From Mageeibacillus sp. UBA5734 (GTDB taxonomy: Bacteria > Bacillota > Clostridia > Saccharofermentanales > UBA5734), in contig DIGA01000116.1 in NCBI GenBank assembly GCA_002419365.1, forward strand, positions 13,506 to 77,505: a DNA stretch of 64,000 nucleotides. The letters run 5' to 3'. Within the stretch, counting starts at the first letter, position 1. Every line of letters begins with the position of its first letter. Below are positions 16,704 through 27,673 of this stretch, piece after piece. The position numbers and the translations under genes were made by a program. The notes beneath the pieces are model-generated. The model ran no database searches, was not told the origin of the DNA, and worked only from the letters and a program-made list of their open reading frames with translations.

Positions 16704-17936
16704 ATGTCAAACCAGAACGTTTATGATCTGCTCAAGGACCGCGGCTACCTGGCCCAGGTCACACACGAGGCGGAAGTCCGCGAATTGCTGGGCAAGCCGG
16801 GGGTGACATTCTATATCGGCTTTGATCCGACCGCAGACAGCCTCCATGTCGGCCATTTCGTCCAGATGATGGTCATGGCCCACATGCAGAAAGCCGGGCA
16901 TCGCCCGATCGCCCTGATCGGAGGCGGAACGGCCATGATCGGTGATCCGTCCGGACGCTCGGATTTGCGCCAGATCATGACAACAGAAACCATCCAGCAC
17001 AATGGTGACCGTTTCAAAGAGCAGATGAAGATCCTGATTGATTTTTCCGATGGCAAGGCCTTGATGATCAACAACGCCGACTGGTTGTTGCAGCTCAATT
17101 ATGTCGATTTCCTGCGCGACATCGGGCCCCATTTTTCGGTCAACCGCATGCTGACGGCCGAATGCTACAAGAACCGCATGGAACAGGGCCTGACGTTCCT
17201 TGAATTCAACTACATGCTGATGCAGTCTTATGATTTCCTGGTCCTGTACCGCCAGCACCAGTGCCAGATGCAGCTGGGCGGGGACGACCAGTGGTCCAAC
17301 ATCCTCGGCGGCGTCGACCTGATCCGCAGAAAAGACCAGGGAGCTGCTTTTGGCATGACCTTCCGCCTCCTGACCACCAGTGCCGGTACCAAGATGGGCA
17401 AGACAGCCAAGGGTGCTGTCTGGCTTGATCCGGCCAAGACCAGTCCGTTCGAATTCTACCAGTACTGGCGCAACATTGATGACGCCGATGTCATCAATTG
17501 CCTCAAGCTCCTGACCTTCCTGCCACTCGAGGAAATTGCCGAGTATGCCCGGCTCCAGGATGCCGCGATCAATGAAGCCAAGAAGCGGCTTGCCCTGGAA
17601 GTGACAACCATCGTCCATGGGTCTGAAGCTGCTGCTGCTGCCCGGTCCCAGGCGGAAGACCTGTTTGAAAAAGGGGGGCGTTCGGAGCAGATGGCCAGCA
17701 CTTCTTTAACCCAGGCTGACCTGGAAGCGGGCCTCCCCTTGCTGGATGCGCTGCTCATGGCCAAACTGATCCCTTCCAAAGGCGAAGGCAGACGTCTGGT
17801 CGCCCAGGGCGGCATCACCCTGAACGATGCTGTGATCACCGATTTTGCCCGGCTCCTGAAGCCTGAAGATTTTGGAACCGGTGAAGCCATCGTGCGCAAG
17901 GGCAAGAAAACCTATCATCGCTTCACCATCTCCTGA
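16704..17936 (+). CDS. tyrS: Tyrosyl-tRNA synthetase
   Basis: 410 residues, class I: GFDPTADSLHVGHFVQMM (HIGH-type site), QLGGDDQWSNILGG for tyrosine recognition, KMGKTAKGAVWLD (KMSKS loop), and an S4 domain at the C-terminus (LLMAKLIPSKGEGRRLVAQGG, then INDA-like LNDAVITDF). It charges tRNA-Tyr. The start is preceded by AAAGTGAG. No T-box leader fits in the 74-base gap to tmcAL. A terminator follows at 17971-18010. Confidence 0.96.
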   Translation: MSNQNVYDLLKDRGYLAQVTHEAEVRELLGKPGVTFYIGFDPTADSLHVGHFVQMMVMAHMQKAGHRPIALIGGGTAMIGDPSGRSDLRQIMTTETIQHNGDRFKEQMKILIDFSDGKALMINNADWLLQLNYVDFLRDIGPHFSVNRMLTAECYKNRMEQGLTFLEFNYMLMQSYDFLVLYRQHQCQMQLGGDDQWSNILGGVDLIRRKDQGAAFGMTFRLLTTSAGTKMGKTAKGAVWLDPAKTSPFEFYQYWRNIDDADVINCLKLLTFLPLEEIAEYARLQDAAINEAKKRLALEVTTIVHGSEAAAAARSQAEDLFEKGGRSEQMASTSLTQADLEAGLPLLDALLMAKLIPSKGEGRRLVAQGGITLNDAVITDFARLLKPEDFGTGEAIVRKGKKTYHRFTIS

Positions 17937-17970
17937 TATCCTCGATACAATTTCGAATCTGAAAGACGAA

Positions 17971-18010
17971 GGGGGCTGTCCCAGAGCATGTTGGCTTGGG
18001 GACAGTCCCT
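17971..18010 (+). terminator. Terminator after tyrS
   Basis: GGGGCTGTCCC and GGGGACAGTCCC form a stem with a 15-base loop, followed by TTTAT. The rest of the gap to rpsT (18011-18112) shows nothing further. Confidence 0.75.
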
Positions 18011-18112
18011 TTATCCTGTCAAGCACTCCAGGCAGGCTCTGAAGAACCTGCCCTTGTTGTGGGCGCGAGGGTATGATCCAGGTTGAGGTTTCTCAAGACT
18101 GCGCCGGACATG

Positions 18113-18147
18113 AAAAAAGGGCCACTTCTTTGATGAAGCGACCCTTC
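18113..18147 (-). terminator. Terminator after rpsT
   Basis: On the minus strand, an AAGGGTCGCTTC/GAAGTGGCCCTT stem with a short loop is followed by TTTTTT. It is placed 28 bases after the rpsT stop. Confidence 0.85.
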
Positions 18148-18175
18148 CTGTCAAAATCACGTGAGTGGAACCCAA

Positions 18176-18439
18176 TTATTTGCCCAGATTGTTCAGGGCC
18201 TTGGCCAGACGGGATTTCTTGCGAGCTACGGTATTCTTGTGCAGGTAGCCTTTGGCCGCGGCTTTGTCGAGTGTGGCCTGGGTCGATTGGATCATATCGG
18301 CAGCACCTTCCACAGAAGAGGCCACAGCGGCTTTGGTCTTCTTGACGGCTGTGCGAATCTCGCTTTTCTTGATCTTGTTGGCAGCGGTCTTTTTGGCGAT
18401 AACCTTGACGCGCTTGATGGCTGACTTGATATTCGGCAT
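18176..18439 (-). CDS. rpsT: 30S ribosomal protein S20
   Basis: 87 residues: MPNIKSAIKRVKVIAKK at the start, KSEIRTAVKK in the middle, LDKAAAKGYLHKNTVARKKSRLAKALN at the end. This is the full S20 pattern and length. It is monocistronic, with its own promoter, a conspicuous palindrome in the leader, a GGGAGGTG ribosome site and a terminator. Confidence 0.96.
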   Translation of the reverse strand: MPNIKSAIKRVKVIAKKTAANKIKKSEIRTAVKKTKAAVASSVEGAADMIQSTQATLDKAAAKGYLHKNTVARKKSRLAKALNNLGK

Positions 18440-18460
18440 GTCTTTTCACCTCCCGGGAAG

Positions 18461-18475
18461 ACGCAATGATTGCGT
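18461..18475 (-). promoter_or_regulatory. Leader palindrome before rpsT
   Basis: ACGCAAT-G-ATTGCGT is a perfect 7-1-7 palindrome in the 5' leader, about 10 bases upstream of the SD. As RNA it gives a stem close to the ribosome site and could take part in S20 autoregulation; as DNA it could be an operator. Confidence 0.45.
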
Positions 18476-18495
18476 TTCGTTTTTTGCACTGATGT

Positions 18496-18524
18496 ATTCT
18501 AGCATGCAGATCCCCCCTTGGCAA
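18496..18524 (-). promoter_or_regulatory. Sigma-A promoter for rpsT
   Basis: Minus-strand TTGCCA (18524-18519), 17-base spacer, TAGAAT (18501-18496) with an extended TGC before it. Confidence 0.8.
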
Positions 18525-18619
18525 GACTCTCCGTAACATAAAAAGATACCCAAGACAGAAAAGGCGTGTTAAGATGGGAACAGATGAAAATCTATTTATC
18601 TGGAGGAAATAACACAGTT

Positions 18620-20629
18620 ATGCCCGAAAATTCCAAATCGAAACCCAGCCGGCCGGCGCCGAACGCCCCCGGATCTATTAAAGTTGAGCCACGTGCCAAA
18701 CAGGCCACAGGGACTCAAAGTCAGCGCACCGGTAAGAAACCTGCGCCTGTACCGCCAGCACAGGGACAAACCCGGCAGAAAAGCATGCCAAAGCCATCCG
18801 TTCCCGTGACACAGGCGCAGCGACCCCGGTCAGAGGGCAAGCCCGCGACCGGACAACAGCAGCGCGCGCAGCGTCCAGCTGCCAGCGCGCACAAACCTGC
18901 CTCCCCCCACAAGACCAGGCAGGCGGCAGGACAACAGCCCACTGGTCACAAGCGCTCTGCCACTTCGCGCCTGAAAGTCATCCCCCTGGGTGGCATGCGC
19001 GAGATCGGCAAGAACATGACCGTTTATGAATACGGTGACGACATGATCATTGTCGATTGCGGCATCGCCTTCCCAGCAGAAGACATGCCCGGTATCGATG
19101 TCGTCATTCCTGATTTCACCTATGTCATCAACAATCGCCAGAAATTGCGAGGCATCTTCATCACCCACGGCCACGAAGACCACATCGGTGCCTTGCCCTA
19201 TCTCCTGAAGGACATCAAAGCCCCGGTCTATGCCAATCACCTGACCATCGAGCTGATCAGCCGCAAGATCGAAGATCGCGGCACGGGGGTTAAAAATGCC
19301 CAGCTGATCAAGGTCAGCGACGGGGATGTGGTCGGAGTTGGCAACTTCTCGATCGAATTCATCCATGTCAACCACAGCATCGAGGATGCCAATGCCCTGG
19401 CTATCCGGACGCCTGCCGGCATCATCTACCACTCCGGAGACTTCAAGATCGACCACACTCCGATCCATGGCAAACCGATGGACCTGACCCGGATCGGCGC
19501 GATCGGCGACGAAGGGGTCTTGCTGATGGTCTGTGAAAGCACCAACATCGAGAAAAAAGGCTACACGCCCTCTGAACGCAAAGTTGGGGATTCACTGGCT
19601 GAACTTTTCGGCAAAGCTGAAGGTCGCATCTTTGTTACCACCTTCTCTTCCAACGTTTCGCGCGTGCAGCAGATCTTCACAGCCGCCGAGCGATACAACC
19701 GCAAGGTCGCCCTGATCGGCCGCAGCATGGTCAATGTCTTTGACGCGGCCAACTCGCTCGGCTACATCGACATGCAGCCGGACACGCTGATTGATGTCAA
19801 CCAGATCGACCGCTATCCGGCCGACAAGCTGGTCCTGATCACGACCGGCAGCCAGGGCGAACCGATGTCAGCCCTGACCCGGATGGCTTTCTCCGAACAT
19901 CGCACCGTTGAAATCGTTCCAGGGGATACCGTGATCCTGTCCTCCTCCGCGATTCCCGGCAATGAGAAATCAGTCTACCGGGTCATCAACGAGCTGTATC
20001 GTCGCGGTGCCCACGTTATTTATGAGTCATTGTCCGAAATCCATGTCTCAGGCCATGCCTACCAGGAAGAACTCAAACTGCTGCACAATCTGGTCCGACC
20101 CCGCTACTTTATTCCGGCTCATGGCGAATACAGGCATCTGTATCGCCATGCCGAGCTGGCCAACCAGCTGGGCAGCCCATGGGAGAGTATCTTCGTCCTG
20201 GGCAACGGGGACATCTTTGAGTTCGAACCCAGCGAGCAGAAGGCGGACATCAGCGGATTTGTCCAGGCCGAAGGAGTCCTGATCGATGGCTCGAGTGCCG
20301 GCTACATCGACAACCTCGTCTTGAAGGACCGCCGCCTGCTGTCAGATGACGGTGTCGTAGCCATTTTCATTGCTGTCGACGACAAAGCCAATACGCTCGT
20401 CGGTCAGCCTGACATCCAGACCCGCGGTTTCATGTACGAAAGCGAAAGTGAACGCGTCATCCTGGAAACCCAGAAAAAAATCGCTGCCTTTGCCCGCAAA
20501 ACCGACCAGGCCAGCAAACCTCTGGCCGCCATGCTGGCGAGCAACCACCTCAAGGACCAGCTCAGGGACTTGCTTTTTGAGCGCACCCGCCGCCGTCCTG
20601 TGATCCTGGTTTCAGTGCTGACTGTCTGA
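18620..20629 (+). CDS. rnj: Ribonuclease J with a long basic N-terminal extension
   Basis: 669 residues from the ATG at 18620, following GGAGGAAAT at rather long spacing. Residues 1-115 are a Lys/Arg/Gln/Pro/Ala-rich low-complexity tail. The metallo-beta-lactamase/beta-CASP core begins at LKVIPLGGMREIGKNM and contains FITHGHEDHIGALPY (zinc ligands), YHSGDFKIDHTP, TTGSQGEPMSALTRM and HVSGHAYQEELKLL. RNase J is a 5' exonuclease and endonuclease for mRNA decay and rRNA maturation. The disordered tail is longer than in Bacillus RNase J1/J2 and resembles those of actinobacterial enzymes. Its end overlaps the convergent AraC gene by 18 bases. Confidence 0.94.
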   Translation: MPENSKSKPSRPAPNAPGSIKVEPRAKQATGTQSQRTGKKPAPVPPAQGQTRQKSMPKPSVPVTQAQRPRSEGKPATGQQQRAQRPAASAHKPASPHKTRQAAGQQPTGHKRSATSRLKVIPLGGMREIGKNMTVYEYGDDMIIVDCGIAFPAEDMPGIDVVIPDFTYVINNRQKLRGIFITHGHEDHIGALPYLLKDIKAPVYANHLTIELISRKIEDRGTGVKNAQLIKVSDGDVVGVGNFSIEFIHVNHSIEDANALAIRTPAGIIYHSGDFKIDHTPIHGKPMDLTRIGAIGDEGVLLMVCESTNIEKKGYTPSERKVGDSLAELFGKAEGRIFVTTFSSNVSRVQQIFTAAERYNRKVALIGRSMVNVFDAANSLGYIDMQPDTLIDVNQIDRYPADKLVLITTGSQGEPMSALTRMAFSEHRTVEIVPGDTVILSSSAIPGNEKSVYRVINELYRRGAHVIYESLSEIHVSGHAYQEELKLLHNLVRPRYFIPAHGEYRHLYRHAELANQLGSPWESIFVLGNGDIFEFEPSEQKADISGFVQAEGVLIDGSSAGYIDNLVLKDRRLLSDDGVVAIFIAVDDKANTLVGQPDIQTRGFMYESESERVILETQKKIAAFARKTDQASKPLAAMLASNHLKDQLRDLLFERTRRRPVILVSVLTV

Positions 20630-21997
20630 TGCTGCGCGACCGCGTGACTCCCGGAATTTCCCGGGGGTCACCCCGGTCATTTTCTTGAAAACTTTTGAGA
20701 AATAGCTCTGCCCGTCAAAACCAGCCTGGGACGCAATGTCAACCAACGGCACACTGTCATTGAGCAGAAGCTTCTTGGCAGCTTCGACCCGGACCTGGTT
20801 AACATAGCTGTTGAAATTAACCTTCATCTCATCTTTGAAAATCCGGCTGAAATACGCAGGGCTGAGATAGACCAGTGCTGCGGTTTCTTCGAGTGTCACC
20901 TTGCGGGTGTAGTTTTTGCGGACATAGTCGACAGCCCGGTAGATCACATCGGCGTGCTTGACATGGGCCAAATTGAACACCTGCTCACTGAAGCGGTTCA
21001 TGATTCCGGACAGCCAGAAGGCAATCTCATCAACATTGCGGAAGGAATAGATCTTGCCCAGATAAGTGTAATTCAATCCAAAAATCTGGGCGGTGTCTGC
21101 ACCACCCCGGATCGCAGCACGCGACAGGAGAACGACCAGCTCGACGACCCGGGCCCGCATGACTTCGATGCTGCCACTGCTGGAGAAAAAGATATGGCCC
21201 AGGATCTCGTTGAGGATTTGCCTCGCCCCAGCCTTGTCACCGGCTTCGATCCGTTCCAGCAGCTGTTCTTCCTTGGCCATCGGATAATCGAGCAGTGCCG
21301 GGTCAACATAGGCGTAGTTTTTCAAAAAACTGATCTGCTCCCAGAGTTCCGCCTGTAGCTCCCCAGACTGGCGTTTTTCCTCCAGCCTGGCAAAGGTGTG
21401 GTCGGACAAACCAGCAGCCGTCCAGCAAAGCAGTTCACTCAAGCTGTTGACCCGCTCGGTCGAGACCACGGGTATCTCTTTCAGTTTCTGCCACAGTGTC
21501 TCCCGGGCCTGTTCGGGCCAGTCGAGCCTTTCAGCCAAGTCGTCAAAGACCAGATCTTCGGGATCGATCAGATGGACGGGTCCGCCGATCAGGGCACCTA
21601 CAACCTGGCCCTTTTGAATCACCGGACTGGCCCAGTGTGTGAGGCCCAAGGGACAAAAATACACATACTGGCCGCCGAAACGTTCAGCCTGGTAGCACCC
21701 ATACAGATGGGCATTGCTGCACAGAGAGACTGGGCTGTGATGACCGCCATCTGGTTGTGAGCGATCTGGATGTGCGCGCAGCCAGTCCGGTCCCAACTGG
21801 CTGGCCAGGTCGCAGATGGCACCGTGGGCGGGGACTGGGCTGGTCTCGTACAAAGTCCTGCCAGTTGCATCAATCACCCGGCAGCCGATCTGGCAAGCCC
21901 GGCTGAAATGGTCAGCAGCCATGCGTGCCTGTCCCAGGTCGATCAGGGGCAATGTTTCGTTTTCTGGCTGGCTGTTGCCAGCGATGAACTCATCCAT
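20612..21997 (-). CDS. AraC-family regulator with PocR sensory domain
   Basis: 461 residues. An N-terminal PocR-type ligand domain (about 17-175: CRVIDATGRTLYE, CSNAHLYGCYQAERFGGQYVYFCPLGL, VGALIGGPVHL) is followed by a helical linker. The C-terminal two-helix-turn-helix AraC domain covers about 355-455 (VTLEETAALVYLSPAYFSRIFK, VDIASQAGFDGQSYFSKVFKK). PocR domains regulate propanediol and cobalamin genes in enterics and bind small hydrocarbon derivatives. No microcompartment or diol genes are visible here, so the target is unknown. It starts 18 bases after the rel stop with GGGGAGGA. Confidence 0.92.
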   Translation of the reverse strand: MDEFIAGNSQPENETLPLIDLGQARMAADHFSRACQIGCRVIDATGRTLYETSPVPAHGAICDLASQLGPDWLRAHPDRSQPDGGHHSPVSLCSNAHLYGCYQAERFGGQYVYFCPLGLTHWASPVIQKGQVVGALIGGPVHLIDPEDLVFDDLAERLDWPEQARETLWQKLKEIPVVSTERVNSLSELLCWTAAGLSDHTFARLEEKRQSGELQAELWEQISFLKNYAYVDPALLDYPMAKEEQLLERIEAGDKAGARQILNEILGHIFFSSSGSIEVMRARVVELVVLLSRAAIRGGADTAQIFGLNYTYLGKIYSFRNVDEIAFWLSGIMNRFSEQVFNLAHVKHADVIYRAVDYVRKNYTRKVTLEETAALVYLSPAYFSRIFKDEMKVNFNSYVNQVRVEAAKKLLLNDSVPLVDIASQAGFDGQSYFSKVFKKMTGVTPGKFRESRGRAASDSQH

Positions 21998-22015
21998 TTT
22001 GGCTGTCCTCCCCTG

Positions 22016-24318
<2,303 letters not shown>

Positions 24319-24322
<4 letters not shown>

Positions 24323-26409
24323 GCAAGTCCTCCCTGAGCTTTCAGGTACTGGTAAGTCGGGGCATCGGACAGGCGGATCTTGGCCTGGTCTTCCCTGGCC
24401 GGTAGCAAGGCGATCCGGACACGGTCACGGCCCAGATGCTGGACCGTGAGCAAGCTGCTTTCGGTGAACACCCTCAGGATCTGGGCTAATTTGAAGGCTG
24501 TCAAGGTCCGGTTGTAACTGCGGGCGATCCGTCGGGCGAGCAAGGACAAGTCCGTCTGGACCGGATGTTCCGCATAGGCTGTGCGCAAATACTGGAAAGC
24601 CATGACATAATCGTCACGATCCGGAAGCAGGTGATCCAGTGGCAGCTGGCAGATCCTTGCCAGGCCGTTCAAATCGGGTTGCGGGTCAAATACATCCGGT
24701 TGCAGTGGCCAGATGCGGTCTAGCTCGGTTACCACGCTGGGGTGGATGTCCCTGATCTGGAGTTGCACCGTGCGCCGGCCATTGAATTGATTCAATTCCA
24801 GTGCAAACAATAGATCGACCTGGTCACCGGCAGAAAACAAATCGTCCGCCTGGCTGAAATTAAATGCAATTCCAGCGAGCGGTCGGCTCTTGCCATCATC
24901 GACTGCGATGCGAACATGCTTGCCATTGCCTACCAGGCGCCATTCGGTGAGGGTCAGATTGCGACAGACCAGCAAGGGCTGCCGGTTCCCCTCGCCAAAG
25001 GGTGCGAGCTGCTGTAAAGCGACGGCATTGCTTTCACTAAGGTCATCCAGTGTGACCAGAGCGTCAGCAACCAGTTCAGGTCTGAAGGCCAGCCTGTCAA
25101 CCTGGCTGGCAGCATAGGCATTGACCGCTCTGCGGAAATCTGCCAGGGCGCTCTCGTCTATTTCGATGCCAGCCGCTTTGCGGTGGCCGCCAAATTTGAC
25201 CGTATGCTCAGCGCCAGCCCGGATGGCTTCCAGGATGTCGAAATTGCCACACGTGCGGGCCGAACCTTTGAACCGGCCACTTTCACCACCCAGGACAATG
25301 ACAGGTCGGTGATACAAATCGACCAGGCGTGAACAGACAATGCCGACCACACCGGTATGCCAGCCCGCGCGAGCCAGCACGATCAGGTCTGGCGAAGTGA
25401 AATCAAAAGACGCCTCAATTTCGGCTGTCGCTTCTGCCAGGATGGCTGCCTCCAGCGACTGGCGCTGGCTGTTTTGTTCCTGTAGCTCCAGAGCCAGCTC
25501 CCGCGCCCGGGTGCGATCGTCTGTTAACAGAAGTTCCAGGGCCGGCATGGCAGCGCCCAGGCGACCGGCAGCATTCAGGCGTGGCGCCAGTGTATATCCG
25601 ATCGTCCCGGCATCGACCCCTCGGTCATTCTGGGCACACACAGCCAGCAACTCGGTCAGCCCTATGTGCAAATGGCGATTCAATGCGCCAAGGCCCTGGT
25701 AGACCAGGATCCGGTTTTCATCCAGCAAGGGCACCACATCTGCGACCGTACCGAGAGCGACCAATGCATATTCCGTCAAATCAGGCAGAGGCACATGCAG
25801 AACCTGGCACAAGGCCTGGATCAGTTTGAAGGTGACACCGACACCAGACAGGCTGGTCGTCGGGTACAAGGAATCAGATCGCTTGGGATTGACGACAGCC
25901 TGGGCTCGCGGCAGGATATCCGGGCATTCGTGATGGTCCGTGATAACGACAGCCACCCCGGCAGTTTGCAGCTGGTCAACAGCCTGGACACTGGTCACAC
26001 CGCAGTCGACGGTGATCAGCAAGCCTGCCCCCAAGGCCAAGGTTCGTTCCACACTCGACTCACTCAAGCCGTAACCATCCACCAGGCGGTCTGGGATCAG
26101 GGGCACACAGGGAATGCCATTCTGGTGAAAAAACCGGGTCAGCAGTGCCGTTGCCGTCAGTCCATCGACATCGTAGTCGCCATGGATGACGATCGCACGG
26201 CCGTCCTCAACCGCCATCTGGATGGTTGAACAGGCCAGGGCCATGTCCGGCAGCAGGAAAGGGTCGTGGAGATCTTCAAGCCTGGGCTCCAGGAACCGCT
26301 CGCGTGCTTTGCTGTCTCCCAGATGGCGACTCTGCAGAATGCGCTCAGGCAAGGGGGCAGATCCTGGCTGTTCGTCCAGGATTTTCCATTCTTTCTGAAT
26401 CAGCATCAT
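24319..26409 (-). CDS. recJ: Single-strand DNA exonuclease RecJ
   Basis: About 696 residues. The start is one of two adjacent ATGs (26409 or 26406) behind AAAGGAGG; the second has the better spacing. DHH-family motifs: IHGDYDVDGLTATALL (motif I), LLITVDCGVTSVQAV (motif II), ITDHHECPDILPRA (motif III), and the DHHA1 end KFGGHRKAAGIEI. An OB-like domain and an extra C-terminal domain follow, as in Firmicute RecJ. It trims 5' ends in recombination and repair. The recJ-rel pairing is common in Clostridia. Confidence 0.94.
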
Positions 26410-26454
26410 CGGCCTCCTTTCTCTGAGCATTGGCTCAAGTAGTAACAGTATAAC

Positions 26455-26494
26455 AAAAGAGACTCGATACCGCGTGATACCAAGTCTCTTTTTT
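26455..26494. terminator. Bidirectional-looking terminator between yqeY and recJ
   Basis: AAAAGAGACT and AGTCTCTTTTTT form a long stem with an 18-base loop. The minus-strand copy also ends in a T-run (TCTTTTGTTA). It separates rpsU-yqeY from recJ-rel. Confidence 0.75.
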
Positions 26495-26510
26495 CAAATG
26501 TGCATCGCGT

Positions 26511-26954
26511 TTAGCCGAGCAAACGTTTGACGATCGTATTGACCAGTTTGCCGTCTGCCTTGCCCTTGACGTCAGGCATGAGGACTTTCATCACCGTACC
26601 CATGTCGCGGGCGGAATGGGCATCAGCCTTGGCAATAGCGGCCCGGACCAGCTCTTCGATCTCGGCTTCACTCAGCTGAGCCGGCAGATAGGTCTCGATC
26701 AGATCCATCTCGGCCTTGTTCTTCTCCAGGATGTCCGTGCGACCAGATCCGGCCAGTTCCGTGACAGTCTCGGCGCGCTTCTTGTGCTCCTTGGCCAGGA
26801 TCTCGAACACGCCGGACTCATCCAGCGTGATCTGCTGGTCTTTTTCGACTTGCAGGACAGCAGCCCGGATAATCTGCAGCAAATCCTTGCGCAGGGTGTC
26901 CTTGGCCTTCATGGCGTCTTTGAGGTCTTCCAGCAATTTTTCCTTGATGTTCAT
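26511..26954 (-). CDS. yqeY: GatB/YqeY domain protein
   Basis: 147 residues from the ATG at 26954 (MNIKEKLLEDLKDAMKAKD). Family motifs: LLQIIRAAVLQVE, LAKEHKKRAETVTEL, LIETYLPAQLSEAEIEELV and DMGTVMKVLMPDVKGKADGK. The domain is the tRNA-binding tail of GatB/GatE used as a stand-alone protein; its exact function is not known. It follows rpsU by 7 bases, the usual rpsU-yqeY pair. The longer frame to 27101 overlaps rpsU and is not used. Confidence 0.93.
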   Translation of the reverse strand: MNIKEKLLEDLKDAMKAKDTLRKDLLQIIRAAVLQVEKDQQITLDESGVFEILAKEHKKRAETVTELAGSGRTDILEKNKAEMDLIETYLPAQLSEAEIEELVRAAIAKADAHSARDMGTVMKVLMPDVKGKADGKLVNTIVKRLLG

Positions 26955-26961
26955 AGGTATC

Positions 26962-27135
26962 TTAACGTTTCCTTTTCCTGGCCGCTTCGGCTTTCTTCTT
27001 GCGGCGGACGCTTGGTTTTTCATAATGTTCACGTTTGCGGACTTCGGCCAAAACGCCGGAGCGTGAGCAAGAACGCTTGAAACGACGCAGTGCGCTGTCA
27101 AGGGTTTCGTTTTCTTTCACTCGAATTTCAGACAT
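26962..27135 (-). CDS. rpsU: 30S ribosomal protein S21
   Basis: 57 residues: SEIRVKENETLDSALRRFKR, then CSRSGVLAEVRKREHYEKPS and a basic end RRKKKAEAARKRKR. This is a typical S21 of Firmicutes. The ATG at 27135 follows a GGGGGGTG site. It has its own promoter about 90 bases upstream. Confidence 0.96.
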   Translation of the reverse strand: MSEIRVKENETLDSALRRFKRSCSRSGVLAEVRKREHYEKPSVRRKKKAEAARKRKR

Positions 27136-27224
27136 GTTGTTTTCACCCCCCTCAACGGCATAATCCTGCCCTCTGTGGTGTCGACAGGCGCAACAAATCC
27201 TCGCAGACTGGCTGCAGCAGTAGC

Positions 27225-27254
27225 ATTATAAGCGCTGGCTCAGCCTTTCGTCAA
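27225..27254 (-). promoter_or_regulatory. Sigma-A promoter for rpsU-yqeY
   Basis: Minus-strand TTGACG (27254-27249), 18-base spacer, TATAAT (27230-27225). Confidence 0.82.
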
Positions 27255-27295
27255 TGAAGCCCAGCCCCCGGCCCAGCTTGAATTCTGTGGTTCTT

Positions 27296-27646
27296 TCAGA
27301 CGATTTTGTCGCCCAGGACCTTGCCGCCCAGCAGGTGGAAATGGACATGGGCAATGGTCTGGCCCGCGTCAGCACCACAGTTGTTGATCACGCGATAGCC
27401 GTTCTGGCGGATGCCCAGCTTATCCGCAACTTTGGGGATGGCACGCAAAACCTGACCCAGGATCTTTTCGCCATCCGGGTGGCTGGCCAGGTTATCCAGG
27501 TCCGGTACATGGGCTTTGGGCACAACCAGGGCATGGACCGGGGCCTGGGGATGCAAGTCATGAAATGCAACAACAGCATCATCTTCATAAATGAACTGGA
27601 TCGGGATGTCTCCGCTGGCCAATTTGCAGAAAATGCAGTCAGACAT
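27296..27646 (-). CDS. HIT family nucleotide-binding protein
   Basis: 116 residues of the HINT/PKCI branch: CIFCKLASGDIP, FHDLHPQAPVHALVVPK, VINNCGADAGQTIAHVHFHLLGG with the catalytic H-x-H-x-H triad. Such proteins hydrolyse nucleoside phosphoramidates. Cysteines in CIFC may bind zinc. It lies 27 bases after alaS with an AGGAGG site and is likely co-transcribed with it. Confidence 0.95.
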   Translation of the reverse strand: MSDCIFCKLASGDIPIQFIYEDDAVVAFHDLHPQAPVHALVVPKAHVPDLDNLASHPDGEKILGQVLRAIPKVADKLGIRQNGYRVINNCGADAGQTIAHVHFHLLGGKVLGDKIV

Positions 27647-27673
27647 GCTCTTCCTCCTGTGAAGATCTCTGGT

